From assembly GCF_963678635.1 (NCBI RefSeq), contig NC_087065.1, positions 19,665,623-19,729,622 of the forward strand: a stretch of DNA of 64,000 nt, written 5' to 3'. The translations under genes were made by a program, and so were the position numbers. A model generated the notes under the pieces. The model had not been told where the DNA came from and did no database searches. It worked only from the letters and a program-made list of their open reading frames with translations. The DNA is from Symsagittifera roscoffensis (taxonomy: Eukaryota > Xenacoelomorpha > Acoela > Convolutidae). How positions within the stretch are numbered: position 1 is the stretch's first letter; the number at the start of each line of letters is the position of its first letter. Below are positions 20,432-32,400 of the stretch, piece by piece.

Positions 20432-23400
20432 CTGAAACAATATTAAAAATAAACAAGGATAGCTGGTTAATCTGCCTGTAGCACCGAATGCTCCGACCAA
20501 CTTCAAAAAATTAGATATATATTTATTTCTGTTGTTTCAAATTAGTGTCATTTTATTCGTGGTGCGATTAGAGAAGTATACGAACGCGTGAAACGTTAAT
20601 GGATTCGGAATAATCGACTACAGTTGTTTTTGACACTCGAATCGACACTAGATTTTTCTGAAACAGCTTTAATCAGATATATCACTCAACCATTATCTAT
20701 AAATACAGAATCGAAGTAAAGCGCGCAACATAGATTAACCCAAACTTGAAATTTAACGCACAGAGGACTCGCATCATCTGCGATACACCGCAAGTGTAGC
20801 ATTGCAAGCTACCAAATAAAAAATGAGACGGAAAAAAGAGTTGAACAAAAAATTGAAACTGGTAGGAAAAACTATAATTTCACGTTCAGGCATAGAGAGA
20901 AAGCCGAGCTTGGCACCACTTGTGATTCAAAATGAATGACGATGATTGAATTCAAATTTTTAAAAAAAACTTCAAAAAATCGATCAATTTTTGTCAAAAA
21001 AAAATCGCGAAAGCCCAAAATATCCACAATGAAATTACCTACACCGTTGTAACTTTACAAAGAGCTTTCCGAATACCATAATGAAGACGAACTTTCAAAA
21101 AATTCTTTTCTACGGGAACTAAGTCAGCAAAAATAAGCAGACATGAAGAGACAGGTCCCAACTGGAATCAATCTCTTGGGATTTGTTGTCTCAAGCATCT
21201 GTGATATTGCAACTTGGAAAACGAAAAAAAAATCAACCAATTGGGCTACGGGAATCAAGCCAACAAAAATAGGCAAACGGACAACAGTCCAAAAAAAGCA
21301 CAAAAATCAAGTTTGCAAAATCAGGTCTGATTCATTTTACAGGTCTTGTCGTCCCAAGCAAGTGTGTTGCCTCTACGCCACATGCGCAGGGTGGTTGACT
21401 GAATTTGAACTTATAATCAGAAACTATGCATTCGAAAGAAAACTGAAAAAAAAAATCAAACAAAAAAATCGCCTACAATTTTTTCTTTTCAAAGTGAACG
21501 TTCTAGCGTGTATAAAAAGCGTGATAAAAAAGGTAAAAAAAAGCTTTTCATCATGTTAATTTCTTCGATTTGAATTTATAAACCAATTGAATAGAAAAAT
21601 CTAAAAAAACACCCGTCAAATAGGCGGACAGAAATTGGACCGAAATCAATTCAAACTACAAATTTTTTTTCTAAGAATAGATCCAGTAACGCATTAATTC
21701 TAGGCACATAAAACTAGGCATCAACTCTAGGCACTGTTAAACGTGCAACGAGCTGAAAAAGGAGATCTTGAAATTGGAGATCAACCTGAGAACAAGACGG
21801 GAAGAAATCACTATAGATTGGTTGTTAATCCGAAGTTTCACAAAATGAATAGACCATGTTTTTAAGAAGACAAGTTGCTTTCCTAACTGAAACTATCGAT
21901 GTCTTGGGATCAAAATGTCAAAACAGAGACAATAGCTCATCTGTGCTCCACACTTTGCGAAGTTTATGGATTCACGAATGACTAACTATGACTAAATTAT
22001 GCGCGCTACTGGGCCTTGATTATATAACCAGTCCTTGATGGTGCTTGTAGAGGACGTAATTTGAGCAAAAAACACACATTTAAAAACTTCTAACTGATAC
22101 CATTAAAAACATTTTTTCAACAACACTACATATAATCAGTAGACTTTTGGAAATTCGTAACCTCAAGGTGCCGACAAAATTACAGACTTCTCAAAAAAAC
22201 TCTCACAGGACTTTTTCAGAAAAAAATTTATTATCTTGAACCCTTTTCAATTCCATAAATCGTGCATGATTGACACTTTGATAATTAAAGAAGCCAACTT
22301 TGAAAAACCTATTCACTTAGCCATTATCTCATACTGCTGGAAATTTAACGATTGAAAACCACTCATAAAGCTTGAAATTAAACAAGTTTTTTTCGCATCG
22401 TTTGCATTTTTGTGATAGGAGAATTTCTGTTGCTTTTCCTTTAGCAAATGAAATTAATTGGGACGCAAAAAATTTAAAAATCAAATCGCGAAAAAATCCA
22501 ATTTAAACGCAAAAAAAAAAACAGATTTTTTGTGATGCGCGAAATGAACACGCGCTTTCCTTTTGTTCAATAACATTTATTTTAGGACTTCAAAATTTAG
22601 TCGGAGCATTTAGACAATCGCATTGATTTGTGCGAGGAGCTCAACGCTTATTTGTTAAAATTAGAGCGGTAACATACTGCTCTAATTGCTTAAAACAAAT
22701 CCTTGATTATGTTTTTTTCCTTTATTTTATACATGATTTTCTGGAAATAGTTTTGACGTGAACTATACTGGGTGTTTGTTCTTTAGGTGTCAAAAAACAA
22801 TTTTCTTCAATATGAGGACATCAAAATAATTTCTACAAAACTAATGAAAGATTTGGATTTAGAATGCTGCATGGTAAATCTTTAAAATGACACCATAAGA
22901 AACTCGCAGAAAAAAACTTGACAAAGATAAAGAATCATGATAAGCTCTTATTTTTTACTATGCTGATCATTAAGCTTTAGATCAGTTGCATATTGACTAT
23001 CGCAAAAGCCAAAACTCTCATTTTATCGGACAAAAAAATACAAGTTAAGCGCAGAGGCGAAGCTGGGCTTCGTAAACAACCGAAGAAAATGCAAAAGAGC
23101 AGAACAAAGTGAAATAAAGAAAAGATTAAAAATGCACCTAAGAATTATTGACACTGAGAATATCACGTTATCCAACCTGCTTCACGACCGCTGGTAATTT
23201 TACTAACAACATACACCAATAAAAACAGCTACAGTTTTTATCAAATTGTCAAAAGTATGCAGCAAAAATTCGACCGAAAAAAAAACAAAACTTTTTGAAT
23301 GTTCCGGATAAAAATATCCGACCTGTTGATTAGGAGTCTCACGTCCTCGTATCTGCGCCACGGTCGCTTGAAAGTAAATTAGTAACCAAGCTAATGCTGA

Positions 23401-26400
23401 TTCTAGCTGTTAGTACATTTTTATACATATTGTACTGATAAGGAAATGCGAAATTTTCAAAATTTGAAAAAAATGGACTTTACGCTAAACCCTAGTACTT
23501 CTCTGCTCAAGTAGGGAATTAGCCGCTTAGTTAAGAAGAAAACCCCGCGCTCTTCCAACTGAAGTCTCTATCTTATATTTCACTGGGTAGTTTTCAAAAA
23601 AAATTCAAGAATCGATCAAAACTTTAACTTTTTTCTAAATCCATAAACTTTTTTCCATTAAAGCATGGGAATAGCCTCTGATTTCCACACCTTGATTTTA
23701 GATTGAAGATTTTCACGCCCTGATTGTTTAGATTTTACCCTCAATATCAGAATCAGCTAGCAGTTTTCGAGAACAGTGACAAAATTTGTTTTGAAAGGTT
23801 GAAAATTAAAAAGGAAGAGTCCACAACAGCTTTCCTACACAAAACATGATGACGCAGTGAAAATTTAAGCACCATGTTAGTTTTAATTAACTATCAACCT
23901 CAGAATCAGCAGGTTTGTGTTTGAAAAAAAAAAGAATAACTTTCCAAAAAACGGGCGAAGTTTCAAAAATTGGACATAGCTTACGCAGGTAAGATTCGAA
24001 TAACTGATGTTTGCTTTCGGTTAAACCATTAACCTCCAATTTGGCAGAGTAGTTTCAAAGAAAAGTCAAAAAGTTCAAAATTAACCAAAATGTCAAAAAA
24101 ACAGGCTTGTTTGAGGCCATATTTGTTTTCTACCAGTTTTAGCGAATAGCCGAATGGGAAATAGAGATCCCAATAATTTGTTCTTTTGATTGAAAGCTTC
24201 ATCTCAAATTTGTGCATTTAATAATTGAGAAAAAGAAAAATTCAATACAAATAGGCCAGAAATCTCCCTACTGAAACTTTCGAAGACCTTAGAACGTGAG
24301 GTAAACCGAAAAAAGACAAGCGAAACATGCAGGCACAAAGAAAAGAAGCCAGTGTTTTCATTGGTAAGTTTTTTTTTGAAAGTCGGTAAAGTAGTGGCTG
24401 AGAAAAATTGAAATTTCTGCAAAAAGGCAAAAAAAAGCGCCGCAAAAACTAAAAATAACAAATCCTATGTATTTTCATAATACATGTTTTTTTTTCAAAC
24501 AAGACCTAACACTAGCCAAAAATAAAGCAACAACATATGCCATTAAATGGTTTATGCTTAAATAAGCTTAACTATGATAAAATTGAAATATACCAAATGT
24601 GCCATTAGATGAGAACTTATATTTGCTACATAGGTTAGAAATTAAGAATTCTTCAAAAAAACGCAGGCAATAGCGATGCAGGCAACGAAATGGTGATTAA
24701 CTATTACCATTTGACATCTTTTTAGTGATCGAAACAAAACCCACATCTATCCCTGGTCGCAATAATTTACCAATAGGCACTTAGTATAACTTTTCAATTT
24801 TGAAACCGATTCTAAAACGTATCAGCCAGCAATACTAGAAATATAAAGCGCACCAAAATAACAAAAATTCCCAACCAGCAGGAGTGAAAATTCAAGTTAC
24901 CCAAGCCTCTACCAAGTAGACGAGTAAATATTTGCTCACAAAACAACAAATACGTCACATTTACTTTCGTGATTGCATCTTAGAGTACAAAAAGGCCACT
25001 TAGTTACAAGTTGGAGGGCAGATTGAAGCAGTCCGACATATCATGTGATTCGGGCGGTTTTGTACTCCCATTATGAGACCCAATTCTTGACACAGTTCTC
25101 GAAGCTGACAAATGAGAGATGTCAAGACCTGCATGCTCGTGTTCATATGGGGGACCAGAATACTGTTTAGTGAGTCTTTTGGTGTGACTGGTCAGTACTT
25201 TTAACTGTTGTAGCTTCCCGATACCCGAAGGCATCCCTAGAGACATTCGTTTCGACGGATCCTTGTACATGTCAGTTGTTCGATAAGGATAGATACCCAT
25301 TAGAATGCTGTACCCGTCGTGAATCAAGAACGCAGGTTCAGGGTTTCGAGACGGGTCAACCAAGGGGTCGTGGAATTTTCTCAAGGTCAGTGGAGTTCGT
25401 TGATGTTTGTTGCAGAAGTAGCAGTAGAATTGGCGACCAAGGAAGTTCTTGCGGAAATCATCTGCATCCGAAAATGTCAGTTCTTTCCAGTACTTGCGAT
25501 TAGGAGCCGCAAACTTTGTGTAAAGGCAGTTTATACACAGATACTTCTCAGCAATTCCAGACTTGGCTTTCATTTTGTACTTGTTATAAACTCCGTTCGC
25601 AGCTTTATCAAACATAGTTGATCCTTCAGTTGGTCTTCCAGTTGCGCCTGGTTGTTGCGACATATCTCCCATACTTTGCTCGCCACCAGGACCATCAGCA
25701 GAACCACCGGGACCTCTGTCTCCAAACGAAGTTCCTCCCTTTGAAGATGGACCATGTGATCCAGCGCCGCCATGAGATGACTCACCTGGCTCAGGTCCAA
25801 AACCGTCGCCAGGTTGACCGCCGAAAGGTCCAGGCGTTCGTCCTTGACTCATATTCGAAGACTTTCCACTGACGCTGACCGATGACAAATCACATTCACA
25901 CATACAGTCACCAAAGAGTTCTTGAAGCTTCAACCTCTGTTCGTCAAGGGCCTGTTTTTCTTCTTCAGTCATGTTGGCTAGGGCACTGTTCATGATTTCA
26001 TTTGTAGAGTCATCGTGAAATTGTCCACAATTTCTACTTGAAATCCTGAAGGAGGGATTTAATGGACCAGCTGTCAGAGTAGGGCCATTTTGTTGAGATC
26101 CAGGTTGTTGTTGGCTTCCTGGTTGTTGATAACCTGATAACTGAGGTCGTGGGAATTTAGATTCTTGCTGTTGCGAATCATTTTGAAATTCAACTGGCTC
26201 TCCATCATAATCATCTTCGGAACCAATTTCGTCAACGTTTTCGTAAGCGCCGTGTTCATCTTGGCCTTCTTGTTGGCCTTCGTAATTTCCTTCTTGATCG
26301 TCTTCGCCATTCTCCTGGTCGTAAACGTGGTGATCACCGTGTAAGTCATCGACCGTTCCGCGGTCATGATGGGCGCCGTCGAAGGCATCGAGTTTATGAG

Positions 26401-29400
26401 AATCACTTGTGGAGTCGTCGTCTTCTCCCTCTTGCTGGTACTCAGTCAGAGGAAAGTTACTTTCAACATGAGAGTTGGACGCTACACTTGATCCGACAGT
26501 ACCAAGAGGGGGTTTATTCCAAGTGTGATTCAATAGATTACTCTGGTTGTTCTGATCGGCGTGGCTGTCAACATGACTGCCCTGATCATTTTTGGAAGAG
26601 GTTCCAAATCCGGATCCAGTAGTGCTATTTTTACCAGAAAACCTCTGACTACCAGAAACATTTTTCTGATTCTTTTCTCCACTGAGAACACTGTTAATAT
26701 CCTTGAAAGTCTCCTCATTACCTGTTAGTCCCAAGTTCTTCTCTGGATCATTGCCTGGTACGAAAGGTCCCTCGGGATCGTCTTCGGGTCTTCTTGATTC
26801 CATCGGACCTCCTTGCTCTTCCGAATGGTAGTCACCTTCATTTATATCTTGTCCAGGTTCCTGGTTGTCGAGTTGTTTTGACCCGACAGAAGATCCAGCT
26901 TGACTTGAAGAAACGCCAGACCTAGCCTTTGAGCCACCCAACCCACTGCCTTTTTTTGAACTACGCTGAGACGACCTTCGTTTCGCAGCACTGCCCGCTG
27001 AAGGCCGAACTTGACTCCGAATTGCACTGTGACTCGCTGATGGCTTTTTAGTTGATTGTCCGAACCCTATTTGAGACGCTCCCTGGGGGAATGGATCATT
27101 GGTTTCTCCTTCCGAAGATTTGGCGCTCATGGCTTGGCTATCAACAGCACTCATACCAGATTGCCTCTGCGTGCCAGACATATACGGATCTCCTGATGGT
27201 CGTCCTTGGCTATCAACAGCACTCATACCAGATTGTCTCTGCGTGCCAGACATATGCGGATCTCCTGATGGTCGTCCTTGGCTATCAACAGCACTCATAC
27301 CAGATTGCCTCTGCGTGCCAGCCATATATTGATCTCCTGATGGTCGTCCTTGGCTATCAACAGCACTCATACCAGATTGTCTCTGCGTGCCAGACATATA
27401 CGGATCTCCTGATGGTCGTCCTTGGCTATCAACAGCACTCATACCAGATTGCCTCTGAGTGTCAGACATATACGGATCTCCTGATGGTCGTCCTTGGCTA
27501 TCAACAGCACTCATACCAGATTGCCTCTGCGTGCCAGACATATACGGATCTCCTGATGGTCGTCCTTGGCTATCAACAGCACTCATACCAGATTGTCTCT
27601 GCGTGCCAGACATATGCGGATCTCCTGATGGTCGTCCTTGGCTATCAACTGCACTCATACCAGATTGTCTCTGCGTGTCAGACATATACGGATCTCCTGA
27701 TGGTCGTCCTTGGCTATCAACAGCACTCATACCAGATTCTCTCTGCGTGCCAGACATATACGGATCTCCTGAGGGTCGTCCTTGGCTATCAACAGCACTC
27801 ACACCAGATTGTCTCTGCGTGCCAGACATATGCGGATCTCCTGATGGCCGTCCTTGGCTATCAACAGCACTCATGCCAGATTGTCTCTGCGTGCCAGCCA
27901 TATACTGATCTCCTGATGGTCGTCCTTGGCTATCAACAGCACTCATACCAGATTGTCTCTGCGTGCCAGACATATACGGATCTCCTGATGGTCGGCCTTG
28001 GCTATCAACAGCACTCATACCAGGTTGTCTCTGCGTGCCAGACATGTACGGATCTCCTGATGGTCGTCCTTGGCTATCAACAGCACTCATACCAGATTGT
28101 CTCTGCGTGCCAGACATATACAGATCTCCTGATGGTCGTCCTTGGCTGTCAACAGCACTCATATCAGATTGTCTCTGCGTGCCAGACATATACGGATCTC
28201 CTGATGGTCGTCCTTGGCTATCAACAGCACTCATACCAGATTGTCTCTGCGTGCCAGCCATATACTGATCTCCTGATGGTCGTCCTTGGCTATCAACAGC
28301 ACTCATACCAGATTGTCTCTGCGTGCCAGACATGTACGGGTCTCCTGATGGTCGCCCTTGGCTATCAGCAGCACTCATACCAGATTGTCTCTGCGTGCCA
28401 GACATATATGGATCTCCTGATGGTCGTGCTTGGCTATCAACAGCACTCATACCAGATTGTCTCTGCGTGCCACCCATATAGCGATCTCCTGATGGTCGTC
28501 CTTGGCTATCAACAGCACTCATACCAGACTCTCTCTGCGCTCCAGTCATATACGGATCGCCTGATGGTCGTCCTTGGCTATCTACTCCACTCGTACCAGA
28601 TTGTCTTTGCGTGTCAGACACATACGGATCCCCAGATTGACCTGACGGTCTACCCTGGCTATCAACTGCACTCATACCAGAATTTCTCTGCGTGTTAGCC
28701 TTATACGGATCTCCTGATGGTCGTTCTTGGCTATCAACTGCACTCACTCCAGATTGTCTCTGCGAACCAGACATTAACGGATCTCCTGATTGGCCTGACG
28801 GTCTAGCTTGGCCATCAACTCCACTCATACCAGAATCTCTCTGCGTGCCAGACGTATACGGATCTCCTGATTGGCCTGATGGTCTACTTTGACTGTCAAC
28901 TCCACTCAAACCAGATTGTTGCTGCGTTGCAGACATGTACGGATCGCCTGATTGACCTGACGGTCTACCCTGGCTATCAACTGCACTCATACCAGATTGT
29001 CTCTGCGTTCCAGCCATATACGGATCTCTTGATGGTCGTCCTTGGCTATCAACTGCACTCATACCTGATTGTCTTTGCGTACCAGTCATGTACGGATCTC
29101 CAGGTTTACTTGAAAGTCTATTTTGGCTCAAACTTGCAGTTGGACTGTCAGATTTCTCTTTTGTCGATTTCTGAATATCTATTTTGGAAGCTCCAATTGG
29201 AAATGGATCATCATGATCCTCGTTTGGTGGTCGAGCTGTAGTATCAGGGCCAAGGGTAACACTAGTTCCAGATTGCCTTTCGCCACCACTCATGTGAGGA
29301 TCTCCTGATTCACCCGATGGTCGACCTTGACTCTGAACAGCGCTCATTCCAGATTGCCTTTGCTCACCACTCATGTAAGGAGCTCCTGATTCACCTGATG

Positions 29401-32400
29401 GTCGACCTTGACTTTGAACTGCGCTCATTCCAGATTGTCTTTGCTCACCACTCATGTAAGGATCTCCTGATTCACCCGATGGTCGACCTTGACTCTGAAC
29501 AGCGCTCATTCCAGATTGCCTTTGCTCGCCACTCATGTAAGGATCTCCTGATTCACCTGATGGTCGACCTTGACTTTGAACTGCGCTCATTCCAGATTGT
29601 CTTTGCTCACCACTCATGTAAGGATCTCCTGATTCACCCGATGGTCGACCTTGACTCTGAACAGCGCTCATTCCAGATTGCCTTTGCTCACCACTCATGT
29701 AAGGATCTCCTGATTCACCCGAAGGCCGACCTTGACTTTGAACTGCGCTCATTCCAGATTGCCTTTGCTCACCAATCGTGTAAGGATCTCCTGATTCACC
29801 CGATGGCCGACCTTGACTCTGAACTGCGCTCATTCCAGATTGCCTTTGCTCACCACTCATGTAAGGATCTCCTGATTCACCCGATGGCCGACCTTGACTC
29901 TGAACTGCGCTCATTCCAGATTGCCTTTGCTCACCACTCATGTAAGGACCTCCTGATTCACCCGATGGCCGACCTTGACTCTGAACTGCGCTCATTCCAG
30001 ATTGCCTTTGCTCACCGCTCATGTAGGGATCTGATTCGCTCGATGGTCGGACTTGTTTAGATCCTGAAGGCATACCTGTTGAGTCTCTATTATCAAATTT
30101 GGATGCTCCTGGTGGCATGAACTCCTCTTCACTTTCACCAGAAGGTCTACTCTGGCTTTGCATTGCACTGCCACCTGAGGGTCTTGACTGACTCGTGACG
30201 CTTCCCCCACTGACACCGGAAGGTCTAGTCTGAGATCCACTTTCCCCTGAAGGCCTTGCAGTCGATGGCAAACCTTTATTGAACTCATCGTCTTCCTCAG
30301 CTTCTTGCTGTTGCCATTTTTGCTCTTCCTCAGACTGTCGTTCACTTCCGTAGTCTTGCGCTTCGTTCTCGTCGTAATAATCCTCGACCTTTTCCAGTTC
30401 AGCTTCGTACTTAGCTTCGCCTTCGCCCTCGCCTTCGTACTCGGGTTCACGCGCCCCACTTACTCGTGAGTCTTTCTGACCCTCTCGTTGTTTCCTACTT
30501 CGGCTACTGCTACTTGTGGAGCTTCCATGCCCTGCTTTCTTCATCGTCTCGATTATTGGTTAACACTTGGGTTCTGCTTGCGTAGATATGCTCGTCTTTG
30601 TTTACAAAATTGCACCGCAGATTTGATTCAAACTGGGAAAAATGCTTGTGAGTTAGTTTTTGCACGTGAGTTGAAAAAAAGTTTCAAATTTAGGAAAATT
30701 AAGAAGTCAAATCACCCAATGATTGAAGAAGAGAATTCATAGGATAGATGGATAGATAGCTATTTATTAAAAAAAAATTTCCAACCTCTGTATGAACATT
30801 ACCATTTATTGGGTAAGCAGTTGAGCTTCAAGATAATGCTTCAAATTTAAACGGCACTTAAAAACCTCGAATTGCTCAGGATGCATAACTGAGATACTTT
30901 ATTTCGTATAACGCACATACTATTATCGATGTGAGCTCTTTTCGGCTCTTTTCCCTTCCCTCTGCAACCCCTAGCCCTCCCCCAACTCGCATGAGGGCTC
31001 TTTTTCCTCTCCCCCCCCACCTCACGCCAGTTTCAACTTATTAGTGTAACGAGTGGTTTTACGAGGTTGAGTATGAAGACCAAATATGCTTGCCATGGCC
31101 TTATTAGTCTGTATTAAAATTTTCACAACAATCGGACAATGTGGTCAACAAATTTACATGTAAAAATAAAAATTTGCAGGTGGGGGGGGGGGGGGGGGGA
31201 GGAAAAAGAGCCTGCATGAGCATCAATTTTATGGTGTAACGAGTGGGTTCACAAGTTTAACCATGAAAACCAAACATATTTGTCATTGTTTAATTAGCCT
31301 GGACGTCACTTGAAAAAATGATCTTCTTGAAAATATCGCAAGTGCGGGGGAAGGGGGAAGAACTTTGAAGCCGCTCTTTACTCACCCCTGATTTCAAATT
31401 TAACCAAGTGCAATAGAGGACAAAAGTAAAAACAAACTTGAGGACCATTTTGGACCACCTATGTATAAAATACAATTAACTTGCATTTTTTTAAAGAAAA
31501 TCGTGAGAACTATATGCAAATGAAATGGCCTATGAAAAAGTCCAATAGTAGTCCCATACCAGTCCCTATAATAACATTCCAGAGAAACAAAACGACGAAG
31601 CTCCCCCCGCCGCACACACACACAGGCTCTCCCCCCCCCCCCCCCCCCACCTCACATAAGCATCAATTTTATGGTGTAACGAGGTGTTAAACAAGGTTAA
31701 CCTTGAGGACCGAATATGTTTGTCATGGCCTAAATAGTTCGCATACCAATTTTCGTAACATTCGGATAACGCGAAAAAAAAATTTACTAGTAAAATTTTG
31801 CAGGTGGGTAGGAAAAGGAAAAAGAGCCCACACACACACACACTAGGGGACACATGTGTATCCGCATCCAAGTTTAGGCGGAAGTATCGGCGGAAGTATC
31901 GGGGAGCGGTGGTGAAGTGGTTACGTCTCCGCCTCTCAATCGAAAGGTCGGATGTTCGAGGCCCACCATGATCCGTGCTGTGCTCGTTGCTTGAGGGTGA
32001 AGCAACATTACCCAGCCCAGAAAAATAACCAAAAAAATTACATGTAGTTCTTAAACAGGGGCACAACAGCGGTTCGCCGTGATGAGCTGTACAGCTCTTG
32101 TGTTGGTCCTTTCCCCCGTGGATAAATGGTCTTAATAGTATCGATTATAACGGATTATTATGTTGATTTTTTGGCAATTTTAAATGTTTTGTGATATTTG
32201 CCAAGAGATTTTAAATTTTTAATCTATTATAGTCAATTATACTTGATTATAGTTCATGCAAAAACTATTTAAAATAAATATAATCGATTATAATTGATTA
32301 TTATCTCTATTTGATTATTTTACCAAAATTTTGTCAAACCAAAATTTATTTTATTTATATCCCATGGGTTATTAATTTTTTGTCAATAACAAAGTCTCTA

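Noticed and set aside
21143-21559. 138-codon plus-strand open frame
   Set aside because: Lys/Asn/Phe-rich composition expected from AT-rich DNA, no recognisable motif, and no splice or neighbour support.
27052-28698. 548-codon open frame on the plus strand opposite the 24-residue array, and similar plus frames at 29317-30060
   Set aside because: The 72-bp and 81-bp units are multiples of three and lack stops in several antisense frames, so long open frames arise automatically. The minus frame spans repeat and non-repeat DNA; these do not.
27130-30040. CRISPR array
   Set aside because: The regular repeats are contiguous and coding with no unique spacers, in a eukaryotic genome.
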